Source: a bacterium (GTDB taxonomy: Bacteria > Desulfobacterota > Binatia > Binatales > Binataceae). From it: DNA of 64,000 nt. The stretch is taken from the NCBI GenBank assembly GCA_014896235.1, contig JADBKU010000009.1, forward strand, positions 116,536 through 180,535. Direction: 5' to 3'. The translations under genes and the position numbers were made by a program. The notes beneath the pieces were generated by a model. It ran no database searches. It was not told the DNA's origin and saw only the letters and a list, made by a program, of their open reading frames with translations. How positions within the stretch are numbered: the stretch's first letter is position 1; each line of letters opens with the position of its first letter. This document shows, one piece after another, positions 35,587 through 45,042 of the stretch.

Positions 35587-37218
35587 ATGTTGATCAAGAC
35601 TGACGGCGCGATGATCTCCTCACCTGAAGCCGAACGTTTCCGCACCCTCTACGAGCTGGGCTGCGCTTTTTCCGCAAAGACCGAACTCGCCGAGCTGATT
35701 CCATACGTCATCGAAAAATGCCGCGAAACGCTGAACGCCGAAGCTGCTTCGGTGCTGCTGCTCGATCGCGACCGCGGTGAATTGTATTTCCCGTACGTCG
35801 CCGACTTGAATGAAACGGTGGCGAACGCGCTGCGCAACTTGCGTTTGCCCGCCGATAAAGGGATCGCCGGCGCGGCGCTGAGCGACAACCAAACCATCGT
35901 TGTGAATGACGCTCAGAATGACCCGCGTCTGTACCGCGCGATCGATCGCCAGACCGGAGCCGTGACGCGCAATCTCATCGCCACGCCGCTGCAAGGCCGC
36001 AACGGCGCAATCGGCGTGCTGGAAGTGCTCAACCGGCGCAGCGGCGCGTTCGATAGCAGCGATGTCGCGTTTCTCGAAGCGGTTTCCGAAAGCATCGCAA
36101 TCGCGATCGAAAATGCCAGCCTGTACGCGCAGCTTCGCGATTCCGAGGCGATCCTGCGCACTCAGGTCGGCGCGTTGCGGCGCGATCTGGCCAAGAACAA
36201 TCTCTTCACGGAAATCATCGGTTCAAGCCCGCCGATGCTCGAAGTTTTCCAACTCATGGAAGCGGCGGCCGCGTCGTCGATCGCGGTGATGATTCAGGGC
36301 GATACCGGAACCGGCAAAGAACTGGTCGCTCGCGGAATCCATCGCGCGAGCGCGCGCTGCGAAGCGCCGTTCGTCGCGGTAAATTGTGCGGCGATGCCGG
36401 AGACGCTGCTCGAAAGCGAATTGTTCGGCCATCGCAAAGGGGCCTTTACCGGCGCGATCCGGGACAACCCGGGCGTCTTCCGGGCCGCATCGGGCGGTGT
36501 GGTTTTTCTCGATGAAGTAACAGAGATGCCGCTTCGGATGCAGGCCAAGCTGTTGCGGGTCCTCGAACAGGAGGAAGTGATTCCGGTCGGCGAAACCTTT
36601 CCGGTGCGCGTTGACGTGCGAATCATCTCGGCCACCAATCGCGATTTGAAGGCCGAGGTCGCAGCCAACGCGTTTCGCGAGGATCTGTATTACCGGCTCG
36701 CGGCCTTCCCGATCGAACTGCCGCGGCTGCGCGACCGGCGCGAAGATATCGAGTCGCTGGCGAGCCGTTTCCTGGCTGTCTCCGCCGAGCGCCATCACAA
36801 GCGCGTGCTCGGTTTCGATCCTGCCGTGCTCGCAATCTTTGCGAACTATGATTGGCCGGGAAATGTGCGGCAGTTGCGCAATGAAATCGACCGAGCGGTC
36901 GCGATGGCGCGCGACGGCGACATCATTGGGGTCTCGCAGCTCTCTCCGGATCTGCGCGCCGCCGCAAACCGCCCCACGGCAATCAAAGCTGGCGCCGCGC
37001 CGGCGTCCGCGGCAATCACGGCCGCAGCCTCCGCCGACGCCGTTACGGGGCGCGACGGCCGCGTGCGGTCGCTGCGCGAAGCGCGCGCGGAGTTCGAGGC
37101 CGCTTTTATCAACGAAGCCCTCGCGCGCCATCATGGCAACGTCTCGCGCGCGGCGCAGGCGCTGGGAATCTCGCGCCCGGCGCTGCAGGAAAAGATAAAA
37201 ACCTATCACCTCCGATAA
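35587..37218 (+). CDS. GAF-domain sigma54-dependent transcriptional activator
   Basis: 543-aa bacterial enhancer-binding protein of NifA/FhlA layout. A GAF sensor domain spans about 15-170, the AAA+ domain about 205-440, and a Fis-type HTH ends the protein ([20 protein letters not shown]). Key motifs are intact: Walker A GDTGTGKE (about 238), GAFTGA (about 285-290) that contacts sigma54, Walker B VVFLDE, and the arginine-finger region. It should therefore remodel RNAP-sigma54. The GAF domain implies control by a small ligand or redox signal rather than phosphorylation. Start: ATG 35587 rather than TTG 35572. A consensus-like sigma54 promoter lies 127 bases downstream. Confidence 0.92.
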   Translation: MLIKTDGAMISSPEAERFRTLYELGCAFSAKTELAELIPYVIEKCRETLNAEAASVLLLDRDRGELYFPYVADLNETVANALRNLRLPADKGIAGAALSDNQTIVVNDAQNDPRLYRAIDRQTGAVTRNLIATPLQGRNGAIGVLEVLNRRSGAFDSSDVAFLEAVSESIAIAIENASLYAQLRDSEAILRTQVGALRRDLAKNNLFTEIIGSSPPMLEVFQLMEAAAASSIAVMIQGDTGTGKELVARGIHRASARCEAPFVAVNCAAMPETLLESELFGHRKGAFTGAIRDNPGVFRAASGGVVFLDEVTEMPLRMQAKLLRVLEQEEVIPVGETFPVRVDVRIISATNRDLKAEVAANAFREDLYYRLAAFPIELPRLRDRREDIESLASRFLAVSAERHHKRVLGFDPAVLAIFANYDWPGNVRQLRNEIDRAVAMARDGDIIGVSQLSPDLRAAANRPTAIKAGAAPASAAITAAASADAVTGRDGRVRSLREARAEFEAAFINEALARHHGNVSRAAQALGISRPALQEKIKTYHLR

Positions 37219-37344
37219 GTTTTCCGGCAGCGGCCGGAAAGATAACTTTACGCCCGCGCGGAGGACGCCAGATGATTGGCGCCAGCGGGTCTATACAATC
37301 CAATAAATTCAACCCTTTATAGATATCCCAGTCGATCTGGCGGC

Positions 37345-37360
37345 TGGCATCCGAATTGCT
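37345..37360 (+). promoter_or_regulatory. Sigma54 promoter
   Basis: TGGCATCCGAATTGCT matches the -24/-12 consensus TGGCAC-N5-TTGCW at nearly every key base, with the invariant GG and GC exactly ten bases apart. The expected transcription start (about 37370) is followed by GGGGAG and the ATG of the small protein at 37394. The activator gene ends only 127 bases upstream. Confidence 0.7.
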
Positions 37361-37393
37361 CCATTTGGCTTTCGAGCAGTGGGGAGAATATCA

Positions 37394-37702
37394 ATGGCAA
37401 TTCGGCGCGTCAGAATCGAACATCGGGGACCAGCACATGCGACCGGTCGGCTATTTCGCTCGCCTCGGCGCCAGACCACGGACGTAGGCAGCGCGATTTT
37501 GCGCATAGCTCGATTGCGCTATCAGATTTTCCGCGAGCGATTTGGCCGCGACCCCGGACCCGACGATCCTTTGTTTTTTGACGTGTCTCAGGGCCGTCCA
37601 GTGATCGCGAATGAGACTGAAATGTTTCGACAGGTTTCGGACGCGGCCTTTGCGACCCGCGCCGATTTTCTTTCCGTCGTCAAATTTTTGGGGCTTGGAT
37701 GA
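37394..37702 (+). CDS. Small protein behind a sigma54 promoter, function unknown
   Basis: 102-aa basic protein. The C-terminal two thirds look well folded and conserved in style (RYQIFRERFGRDPGPDDPLF), a motif I believe recurs in small uncharacterised bacterial proteins. The N-terminus is Arg-rich. ATG 37394 has GGGGAG (37381-37386) at good spacing. The sigma54 promoter and the activator gene immediately upstream suggest it is the direct target of that activator. An inverted-repeat structure begins one base after its stop codon. Confidence 0.65.
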   Translation: MAIRRVRIEHRGPAHATGRLFRSPRRQTTDVGSAILRIARLRYQIFRERFGRDPGPDDPLFFDVSQGRPVIANETEMFRQVSDAAFATRADFLSVVKFLGLG

Positions 37703-37758
37703 GCGTCAGAGCGGCTGGGACGGGGCAAGAGGGGGGGCTCTGACGCACCGCCCCAGCC
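37703..37758 (+). repeat. Interleaved inverted repeats after the small gene
   Basis: Two stems interlock: 37703-37712 pairs perfectly with 37737-37746 (GCGTCAGAGC/GCTCTGACGC), and 37713-37723 pairs with 37748-37758 at 10 of 11 positions. The order of arms (A, B, A', B') means the stems compete or form a pseudoknot-like fold. It may act as a 3-prime end structure; no T-tract follows. Confidence 0.6.
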
Positions 37759-38124
37759 ACAGGGGATGAACGCCACTTCCCGGAAGCGGCGCAGCCCGCA
37801 TCCTTAACCATCACGGACCTGATCTAAAGAATCAGCAAACGCCGGCCGACACGCCGATGACGGAATTACCCTGCCAGGTTCGTCGCGGCTGCCGGCCGGC
37901 GCCGTTTCAGCCAATCGCCTGTATCGAAATGGTCGGTGATGGACGCGCTTGTCGGCAATCCGTCTGATCGCCTATGAAAGGGAGGCGCGGCGCGTGCGCG
38001 ACCGGTTGGTCCGAGTTCCAAAACGCGGCCGCCCCGGCAGGGGACCGCATCGGGACATCGACAAGCCGCGCCAAGCCATTCGCTGACGCGCGCAAATTAT
38101 CTATCACGCGGAGGAATTTAGAAT
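37703..38124. other. Intergenic region before the SDR gene
   Basis: 422 bases. The first 56 hold the interleaved inverted repeats. The remainder is GC-rich with short palindromic stretches (CTGAT...ATCAG; GCCGGCCGGC) but no convincing gene, RNA or promoter. GGAGG at 38110-38114 belongs to the next gene. Confidence 0.5.
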
Positions 38125-38889
38125 ATGGCCGGCATACTCGACGGCAAAGTGGCGATCATCACCGGCGCCGCATCCGGAATCGGACGCGCGACTTCGCTCA
38201 TTTTCGCGCGCGAAGGCGCGAAGCTGCTGCTCGCCGATCTGCAGGAAGAGGGCGGCGCCGAAACGCTCAAAATGGTCAAGGCGGCCGGCGGCGACGCGAT
38301 CTTTTTCAAAGTGGACGTCTCGAAAGCGGCGGAGACCGAAGCGATGGTCGCCAAGGCGGTCGCGACCTACGGCAAACTCGATTGCGCGTTCAACAACGCC
38401 GGCATCGACGGCAAGGGCGGCCGCGTGCACGAGTGCACGGAAGAGAACTGGAACCGCGTGATGTCGATCAATCTGACCGGCGTATGGCTCTGCATGAAGG
38501 CTGAGATCACGCAGATGCTGAAGCAGGGCAAGGGCGGCGCGATCGTCAACACCTCGTCCGACGCGGGGCTGATCGGCGTCGCCGGATTGCCGGCCTACGT
38601 CGCGGCCAAGCATGGCGTCGCGGGACTGACCAAGGCCGCCGCGATCGAATACGGGCGGCACAATATCCGCGTCAATGCGGTCTGTCCGGGACCGATCCGC
38701 ACGCCGATGCTCGGCCGGCTGCTCAACGCGCGTCCCGAGGCCGAATCCAAAATGGCGCGGTCGGAACCGCTCAAGCGGCTCGGCGAACCTTCGGAGATCG
38801 GCGAAGCGGTGGCGTGGCTCTGCTCGGACCGCGCCTCGTACGTGCACGGATTGCCGATGCCAGTGGATGGCGGCTACATGGCGCAGTAA
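38125..38889 (+). CDS. SDR family NAD(P)-dependent oxidoreductase
   Basis: 254-aa classical short-chain dehydrogenase. Cofactor motif TGAASGIGRA, NNAG, and a complete Ser-Tyr-Lys triad (SS...AYVAAK) are present; the C-terminus has the usual PVDGGYMAQ. An acidic residue after beta-2 (LLADLQ) suggests NAD preference. GGAGG precedes the start. Members include glucose, hydroxysteroid and various alcohol dehydrogenases; the substrate is open. It converges with the acyl-CoA dehydrogenase. Confidence 0.92.
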   Translation: MAGILDGKVAIITGAASGIGRATSLIFAREGAKLLLADLQEEGGAETLKMVKAAGGDAIFFKVDVSKAAETEAMVAKAVATYGKLDCAFNNAGIDGKGGRVHECTEENWNRVMSINLTGVWLCMKAEITQMLKQGKGGAIVNTSSDAGLIGVAGLPAYVAAKHGVAGLTKAAAIEYGRHNIRVNAVCPGPIRTPMLGRLLNARPEAESKMARSEPLKRLGEPSEIGEAVAWLCSDRASYVHGLPMPVDGGYMAQ

Positions 38890-38985
38890 TCGCCAACCGC
38901 AAGCGGGCTCCAGCGAAAATGAACGGGGCGGCGAGCTTGGATGGTCGCCGCCCCGTTTTCGTTCGGTCAAAACGATTCGTGCGAA

Positions 38986-40113
38986 TCAGCCGAGCAGGGA
39001 TTTTGCCACCGTCTCGCGATGCACGGGGGCGTTGCCCAAATTCGCCTCTCCGGCCAGCGCGCGGCGATGGTACAGGTGCATGTCGTGCTCCCAGGTAAAG
39101 CCGATGCCGCCGTGGACCTGGATCGCCTCGGAGGTGACGTTTTTCGCCATGTCGGAGGCGTACGCCTTGGCCATCGGCACGGCCGACGCCGCCTCGGCGA
39201 CGCGTTCGTCCACCGTCCAGCAGGCGTAATAGGTCAGCGAGCGGGCGTTCTCGACCGCGACCATCATATCGACGCACTTGTGCTTGACGGCCTGAAAGGA
39301 GCCGATCGGCTTGCCGAACTGGACGCGGGTTTTGGCGTATTCCACCGCGATATCGAGCGCCTTCTGCGCCGTTCCCACCATCTCGGCCGAAAGGCCCGCC
39401 GTCGCGATATCGAGCGTGCGGCGCAGAATCGGCCATCCGCCGTCGGCGGCGCCGATAACCTCGCTGGCGGCGACGTTGTCGAATTTGACGTGGCACATCC
39501 GCCGCGTCATATCGACGGTCTTGAGCTGCGTAACCGTGACGCCTTTTTCCTTCGCCGGCACGCAAAGCAGTGTGATTCCGTCTTCGCCCGCGCCGCTGGT
39601 GCGCGCGGCGACGATAATCGCGTCGGCGACGTGCGCGTCGGGCACGAAGAATTTTTCGCCCGTAATCGTATAGCCTGAGCCCTTCTTCGCCGCCTTGACC
39701 TCGATTCCGGCGGCGTCGAAGCGGCCCGAGGCTTCCGCGATCGCGACCGTGGCGATAAATTTGCCCGCCGCGATCTTCGGCAGCAGGTCTTTTTTCTGCG
39801 CCTCCGATCCGCCTTCGATAATCGCCGGCCCGCCGAGCATCGTCGCGGCGAAGAACGGTCCCGGAATGATCGCCTTGCCGGCCTCTTCCGCGATTACGGT
39901 GAGATCGAGAAACGAACCGCCCTGCCCGCCGTAATTCTCGGGAATAATCAACCCAGGCCATCCGAGTCCCACCAACTTGTCCCAGAAAGCGGCGTCATGG
40001 GCGGTGTCATGCGCCATCATCTGGCGCACGAACTTGGTGGAACAGTTGTCGGCCAGGAACCGCTTGGCGGCGTCCCGCAGCATCTCCTGCTCTTCTGAAA
40101 ACCCGAAGTCCAA
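38986..40113 (-). CDS. Acyl-CoA dehydrogenase
   Basis: FAD-dependent dehydrogenase of acyl-CoA thioesters, 375 aa. The N-terminal helical domain starts FGFSEEQEMLRD, the C-terminal signature is IQVHGGIGFTWEHD, and FAD-contact segments are in place. The ORF track start at 40191 adds 26 unlikely residues; TTG 40113 has a strong AAGAAGGAG seven bases upstream and begins at the usual point of the family. It is probably part of fatty-acid or sterol-side-chain type breakdown, but no thiolase or hydratase is adjacent. Confidence 0.92.
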   Translation of the reverse strand: MDFGFSEEQEMLRDAAKRFLADNCSTKFVRQMMAHDTAHDAAFWDKLVGLGWPGLIIPENYGGQGGSFLDLTVIAEEAGKAIIPGPFFAATMLGGPAIIEGGSEAQKKDLLPKIAAGKFIATVAIAEASGRFDAAGIEVKAAKKGSGYTITGEKFFVPDAHVADAIIVAARTSGAGEDGITLLCVPAKEKGVTVTQLKTVDMTRRMCHVKFDNVAASEVIGAADGGWPILRRTLDIATAGLSAEMVGTAQKALDIAVEYAKTRVQFGKPIGSFQAVKHKCVDMMVAVENARSLTYYACWTVDERVAEAASAVPMAKAYASDMAKNVTSEAIQVHGGIGFTWEHDMHLYHRRALAGEANLGNAPVHRETVAKSLLG

Positions 40114-40119
40114 GGCGAT

Positions 40120-40128
40120 CTCCTTCTT
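40120..40128 (-). promoter_or_regulatory. Ribosome binding site deciding a TTG start
   Basis: AAGAAGGAG on the minus strand sits six bases before TTG 40113. No comparable site precedes the ATG at 40191, so the rare TTG is the better start for the acyl-CoA dehydrogenase. Confidence 0.65.
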
Positions 40129-40260
40129 GGCCCGGAGCGCACTGGCGTCCGGCCGCGTCAGCGCTGAGTTTTTCTCGAATTGGGGTAGCATTATCGTGCG
40201 CGGCGTCGCAAGCGAAAATTCAGCGGCGCGGCGCGCGCCGGACGCGAAAGGAGTCTCTCG

Positions 40261-41055
40261 ATGGCGAACGCATCAGCGGGCGAAACCGAACAACACAAGG
40301 CGGCGGTGCGCGACGAATTCACGCGCCAGGCCCCGGTCTATGCGACCGCGGCGGTGATTACCGACGCGCAACGGCTGGCGCGGCTGGTCGAGGCGATCGA
40401 TCCGCGGCCGGGCGACCGCGCGCTTGAAGTCGCGACCGGACCGGGACACGTCGCGATGGCGCTGGCGGCGCGATGCGGCGAGGTGGTGGGCGTCGATCTC
40501 ACGCCGGCGCCGCTGGAAATCGCGCGGCGCTTGAGCCGCGAGCGCGGCATCGCGAACGTCAGCTTCGAACTCGGCGAGGCCGACCGGCTCCGTTTCGCCG
40601 ACGGCGAATTTCAAATCGTTGTCTGCCGCTTCGCCTTCCATCATTTCGAAAATCCCGAGGCGATCCTCGGCGAGATGCGCCGGGTATGCGCGCCCGGCGG
40701 AACGATCGCGATCGAAGACCTGTTCGCCAGCGAGCATCCCGAACGGGCGCGCCGCTACAACCACGTCGAGCGCCTGCGCGACAGTTCGCATACGCGAGCG
40801 CTGGCGCCCTCGGAGTTGATCGCGATGACGGCGCGCGCGGGATTGGAAATCGAGCGGCTTTATTCGCTTGGCGGCAGAGTCGAGGCCGAGCCATGGCTGG
40901 CGGCGGCGCAAACCCCGCCCGAAAAGGCTCAGGAAGTGCGGCGACTGCTCAACGAAGACGCGCTGCGCGACCTCAGCGGCGCGCGGCCGGCGATCGAGAA
41001 CGGCCAGCTCACCTTCATCCAGCGCACGCTGGCCGTGGTCTGCCGCAAGCTCTGA
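40261..41055 (+). CDS. Class I SAM-dependent methyltransferase
   Basis: 264-aa methyltransferase of the UbiE/Methyltransf_11 kind. SAM motif I reads LEVATGPGHVAMALA, followed by an acidic GVDLTP at the end of beta-2 and CRFAFHHF in motif II. The N-terminal FTRQAPVYA is common in ubiquinone/menaquinone and small-molecule methyltransferases. The substrate is unknown. Divergent from the acyl-CoA dehydrogenase, with its own start after AAAGGAG. Confidence 0.88.
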   Translation: MANASAGETEQHKAAVRDEFTRQAPVYATAAVITDAQRLARLVEAIDPRPGDRALEVATGPGHVAMALAARCGEVVGVDLTPAPLEIARRLSRERGIANVSFELGEADRLRFADGEFQIVVCRFAFHHFENPEAILGEMRRVCAPGGTIAIEDLFASEHPERARRYNHVERLRDSSHTRALAPSELIAMTARAGLEIERLYSLGGRVEAEPWLAAAQTPPEKAQEVRRLLNEDALRDLSGARPAIENGQLTFIQRTLAVVCRKL

Positions 41056-41070
41056 GCCGGGGCGCGCCGC

Positions 41071-42258
41071 TCAATGCAGGCGGCGCGGCGAAAGCAGCGC
41101 GAGCACGCCGCAGTATTGCAGCAGTCCGGCGCGGTCCGCGAGCGGGCCGATTTCGAAGCCGGTGAAAAATCCGGCGAGCGGAAGATTCGGAAATTGCCGG
41201 CCGATATAGGCGGAATCGTGGTCCGCGATTCCGTACAGGCCGGAGCCGCGCGAGACGCAATCGAAGTAAAGTCCGAGCGCGGGCGGCGCGCCGGCGACTG
41301 TCTGTCCGAGGCGTTCGAGTTCGGCTTTAAGTTCTACGCGCGAGCGCTCGCCGTCGCGCAGGGCGAAACCGATCAAATCGCCCGCGCGGGGACGGTGCGC
41401 GATCGCGATCGCGCCGTGCTCGGGACTTGCGCCGACGACGTTGCGGACGAAAAAGCGGTTGCGTTCCAGCTTTTGCGCCTCCGGGTCGAGCGGAATCGCG
41501 GCGAAAACGTAGCCGAGCGCGCGCGGCAAATCGTCGGCGAGCGGACCGGCCGCGTCGGCGAACACTTCCCACGCGCGACGCTCGTCGAGTTCGAAAATCA
41601 CGTTGTCGCGCACGGCGGTCACGCGATGGAGCCGGCCCAGCGGCGCGCACGCGTTGGCCGCGCCGATGGCAACCTCGAAATGCCCGCTCAGCAGCATCCC
41701 GGCGACCGAGTTGGAACTCACGACGTCGCCGCAGAACTGAAACGTTTCACCGGCGGAGCCGTCTTCGGTGGCGCCGCCGCCGACGATCGCGACGCCCGGC
41801 AGCTCGCGCGCCAGCGCCGCCAGAAACGGCTCGGCTTCGAGGTTGTAGCTGTCGGGAAACAGGCAGAGGAGATTGTTCGGGCCGAGATGGGGCCGCGCGG
41901 CGGCGGCCAGTTCGGCCGCGGCTTCAGCGGCCCGTCCGCGCGCCGGCGCCGTGAACATCCGCGCCGCCTTGAGACTGTCGCCGCCAACCACCATCACCGC
42001 AAGCGATCTGCCAGACTCGAATTCGCGTCCGTTGGCGATCGCGCCCAGCGTGCCGCATCCCGCCACCTCGCGCGTGCCGGCGGCCTCCGCGACCGCCCGC
42101 ATAATCATCGGAAAGGCGCCGCCGTAGGCGCTCGCGGCGAAGCAGAGCGCCCCTGCGGCGGCTCTGAGACCGGCCTGCGCGAGCGCGGCGCCGGTCGCTT
42201 CGAGCGCCGCCGCCCGCGGATTCGCGGCGGTCGAATATCCCACGCCCGCGCGGATCAT
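41071..42258 (-). CDS. FIST-domain signal-sensing protein
   Basis: 395-aa soluble protein with the two-part FIST N/C arrangement: a Gly/Ala-rich N-terminal half (GCGTLGAIANG, VVGGGATEDG) and a C-terminal half with the FYFDCVSRG-type LGLYFDCVSRGSGLYG motif and GFFTGFEIGPL. FIST domains are thought to bind small ligands such as amino acids and are often fused to signalling modules; this one is free-standing. Its ATG overlaps the stop of the M20 peptidase by four bases, so ligand sensing and peptide or amino-acid release may be linked. Confidence 0.85.
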   Translation of the reverse strand: MIRAGVGYSTAANPRAAALEATGAALAQAGLRAAAGALCFAASAYGGAFPMIMRAVAEAAGTREVAGCGTLGAIANGREFESGRSLAVMVVGGDSLKAARMFTAPARGRAAEAAAELAAAARPHLGPNNLLCLFPDSYNLEAEPFLAALARELPGVAIVGGGATEDGSAGETFQFCGDVVSSNSVAGMLLSGHFEVAIGAANACAPLGRLHRVTAVRDNVIFELDERRAWEVFADAAGPLADDLPRALGYVFAAIPLDPEAQKLERNRFFVRNVVGASPEHGAIAIAHRPRAGDLIGFALRDGERSRVELKAELERLGQTVAGAPPALGLYFDCVSRGSGLYGIADHDSAYIGRQFPNLPLAGFFTGFEIGPLADRAGLLQYCGVLALLSPRRLH

Positions 42259-43736
42259 TGACGCCGCCCCTCCGTGGCGCGCGCGCGCCCGCCGATCAGC
42301 TCCAGCAGCTCGACCATCCGGCGAATTCCCGCGCCCAGTTCCTTCACCGGCATCCGCTCGTTGACGCCATGCACGCCCTTCATTTCGCCCGGCGTCAGTT
42401 GGATCGGAATAAAGCCGTAACAGTCGATATGTTTCTCGCGGAAATAATGGCTGTCGGTGAAGCCGGCGATCATCGTGGGCACGACGGCGGCGTGTTCGCG
42501 CGCCGCCAACTCCTGAATCGCCGTCATCATCCGGGAGTCGCGCGGGGAGGAGACCGACGGAAAATTCAGCAGCACCTCGGTCTTCAGGTTGGCATCGTCC
42601 ATCGCCTTGCGCACGTCCGCCATCGCCGTGACTGGATTCTCGCCCGGCAGCAGGCGCCCGTCAATTTCGGCCTCGGCGAACGGCGGAATGACGTTGGTCT
42701 TGTCGCCGGCGCGCAGCACTGTGGGCGTGAAGGTGTCGCGGACGAGGGCGTCGTGATGCGGGTCCGCGGTGAATTTGCGTACGAACGCGGGGTCGCGCAG
42801 CGCGCGCGCCAGACTGCGATATTGCGGCGGCCCGCCGTCGAGCGCGGCCATTGCGCGAAAATAGTCGCGCACCGGATCGACCAAGCGAATCGGCGCGCGC
42901 CAGTTGTCGAGCCGATCGAGCGCGCGCACAAGCCGCGTCACCGCCGTTTCGTCGGGCGGCGCCGCGGCATGGCCGGCCGGTCCGGCCGCGCTGACACGAA
43001 TCCAGAGCGGGGTCTTTTCGGCGATCGAAACGGCGAAATATTCTTTTCCGTTGGGCCGCTTCTCGATCGCTCCGCCTTCGTTCAACAGGTAGCCGGCGTC
43101 GGCGAAGACGTCGCTCTCGTGCGCGACGGTCCAGCCCGCGCCCATCTTGCCGCCCTCTTCCTCGTCGCCGGTCGCGATGAAAATCACGTCGCGGTTGAGC
43201 AGGATTCCGGCTCGTTTGATAGCCAGCATCGCCATCAGCTCGATCACGCCCGGACCTTTGTCGTCGAGCGAGCCGCGCCCCCAGATGTCGCCGTTTCTGA
43301 TCTCGCCCGAGAAGGGCGGGACTTCCCATTCGCTGGGATTCGCCGGCACGACGTCCATATGGCTCAGCAGAATGATCGACTTCGCATGGCGGCCGATTCC
43401 GTGCAGGCGCGCCGCGATCACGCCGCGCCCCGGCGCGGGTTCCCATACCGTGGCTGGCACGCCGTCGGAAAGAAACTTTTCTTTCAGCATCCGCGCCGCG
43501 GCAAGTTCGTTACCGGGCGGATTCGTGGTGTCGATCCTGATGTAATTCTGCAGCAGCGTGGTCGCTTCGCGCGTGAGTTGCGCGTAATCGATCGGCCGCG
43601 GAGGAGGCGCCGGCTCGACCAGCCGATGGCGGCCGTGAGGCGCGGCGGCGGCTGGAAGCGCCGGCCAGGCAACAGCGGCGGCGATCGCGATTAGCGCGAA
43701 CACAGGCGTGATTCGAGCCGGTGGAGACTTGGTCAT
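42255..43736 (-). CDS. M20-family metallopeptidase, exported
   Basis: 493-aa zinc exopeptidase/deacylase of the M20/M25/M40 group. The first metal ligands are in LSHMDVVP, the second block is WGRGSLDDKG, and the catalytic Glu pair is in GDEEEGG. The final His lies near DSHYFREK. An N-terminal hydrophobic signal (about residues 11-35 ending AAA) indicates export. ATG 43736 replaces the track's 43790, which would overlap the E2 gene. It resembles carboxypeptidase PM20D1/N-acyl amino-acid hydrolases. The stop overlaps the FIST gene start. Confidence 0.9.
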   Translation of the reverse strand: MTKSPPARITPVFALIAIAAAVAWPALPAAAAPHGRHRLVEPAPPPRPIDYAQLTREATTLLQNYIRIDTTNPPGNELAAARMLKEKFLSDGVPATVWEPAPGRGVIAARLHGIGRHAKSIILLSHMDVVPANPSEWEVPPFSGEIRNGDIWGRGSLDDKGPGVIELMAMLAIKRAGILLNRDVIFIATGDEEEGGKMGAGWTVAHESDVFADAGYLLNEGGAIEKRPNGKEYFAVSIAEKTPLWIRVSAAGPAGHAAAPPDETAVTRLVRALDRLDNWRAPIRLVDPVRDYFRAMAALDGGPPQYRSLARALRDPAFVRKFTADPHHDALVRDTFTPTVLRAGDKTNVIPPFAEAEIDGRLLPGENPVTAMADVRKAMDDANLKTEVLLNFPSVSSPRDSRMMTAIQELAAREHAAVVPTMIAGFTDSHYFREKHIDCYGFIPIQLTPGEMKGVHGVNERMPVKELGAGIRRMVELLELIGGRARATEGRRQ

Positions 43737-43776
43737 TCGATTCGTGCGGCGGCTGACAAGGCGGCTTCGCACAAGG

Positions 43777-44997
43777 CTAACGCTCGCCATAATTGAAGAT
43801 CTCGATCACCGTCTGCAGAAACGCCGCGGCCGGCGCGCCGTCGATCGCACGATGGTCGAAAGTCAGGCTGAGCGTCATCATCGAACGCCGCGTGATTTCG
43901 CCGCGCCACACCGCCGGCTTTTCGACGATCCGGCTGACGCCGAGAATGCCGGTCTCGCCGATGTTGAGAATCGGCGTAAAGGCGTCGATTCCGTAGTTTC
44001 CCAGGTTGGTGATCGTGAAAGTGCCGCCGCCGACTTCTTCAAGCGTGAGTTTGCCGGCGCGCGCGCGTTCGCCCAGCTCCCGGGTGCGCGCAGCAATCTC
44101 CTTGAGCGTCATCCGATTCGCGCCCGCGATCACGGGCACGATCAAACCCTCATCGAGCGCCACCGCAAGCCCGATGTTCACTTCGTCGTTGAGCAGGATC
44201 GCGCCTTCGCCGAAGCGCGCGTTCATCCGCGGATGGCGAATCAAGGCGCGCGCGACGGCGTGTATCAGCAGATCGGTATAGGTGAAGTCGAATTGCGGCT
44301 TCAGCCGTTCGCGCAGTTCCACCGCCGCGCTCACGTCGGCCTCGGTCGTAATCGTGAGCTGCGCCGAAGCGCTCAGGCTCGCATGCATGCGCTGCGCGAT
44401 CGTGCGGCGCATCGCGGTGAGCGGCAGCATGCGCACCGTGGGCTTTCCGGGGAAAGCGGATGGCGCGGCGGGCGCCGCCGGCGGTTCGGCGCCCTTCGTG
44501 GCCGCCGCGCGCTCCACGTCTTCGCGCGTGACCCGTCCGCCGGGTCCGCTGCCGGCGACCAAATCGAGATTCACGCCCAATTCGGCGGCGCGCTTGCGGG
44601 CAATTGGAGTAATCGCGCGGCGCGCCCCGGTTGCCGCCGCCTGATCGGCGGTCGCCGCGGCCGATCGTTCGGCGCCGCCGTTCGCCGCTGATTCTTGCGC
44701 GGCCCGCGCCGCCGGCGCGCCATCCCCGGCGCGGGCGGCGATCGCCGATACGTCTTCGCCGGGGGCGGCGATTAACGCGACCACGAGGCCGCACGCCACC
44801 ACTGCGCCCTCTGGATAGAGCCACGCCGCGAGCGTGCCGGCCGCGGGCGCTTCCACGACGTAGAGCACCTTTTCGGTCTCGACCTCGTAAAGCGGCTCGC
44901 CCGCCGCGACCGGCTCTCCCGGATGCTTGAAGAAACGCTGGATCGTCCCCTCATGCATCGTGAGGCCGAACTTCGGCATCGTGACTTCGACCGCCAT
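43777..44997 (-). CDS. 2-oxoacid/acetoin dehydrogenase E2 (dihydrolipoyl acyltransferase)
   Basis: 406-aa core enzyme of a 2-oxoacid or acetoin dehydrogenase complex. The lipoyl domain (1-75) has the modified lysine in VETEKVLYVV. An Ala/Pro linker leads to a peripheral-subunit-binding domain (ITPIARKRAAELGV), then the acyltransferase domain ending with the active-site DHRAIDGAP. The single lipoyl domain and E1-alpha sequence style suggest the acetoin (AcoC) or branched-chain type rather than housekeeping pyruvate dehydrogenase. It is the third gene after E1-alpha and E1-beta; no E3 gene is present here. Confidence 0.92.
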   Translation of the reverse strand: MAVEVTMPKFGLTMHEGTIQRFFKHPGEPVAAGEPLYEVETEKVLYVVEAPAAGTLAAWLYPEGAVVACGLVVALIAAPGEDVSAIAARAGDGAPAARAAQESAANGGAERSAAATADQAAATGARRAITPIARKRAAELGVNLDLVAGSGPGGRVTREDVERAAATKGAEPPAAPAAPSAFPGKPTVRMLPLTAMRRTIAQRMHASLSASAQLTITTEADVSAAVELRERLKPQFDFTYTDLLIHAVARALIRHPRMNARFGEGAILLNDEVNIGLAVALDEGLIVPVIAGANRMTLKEIAARTRELGERARAGKLTLEEVGGGTFTITNLGNYGIDAFTPILNIGETGILGVSRIVEKPAVWRGEITRRSMMTLSLTFDHRAIDGAPAAAFLQTVIEIFNYGER

Positions 44998-45042
44998 GGC
45001 AGGATTTTCCGGTGCAAGCGGCGCGCGGCGCGACTCGTACCT

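Noticed and set aside
37748-37900. Possible riboswitch (cobalamin-like boxes) after the small gene
   Set aside because: Fragments such as GCCACTT are present but no full B12-box or consistent fold; the following gene is an ordinary SDR.
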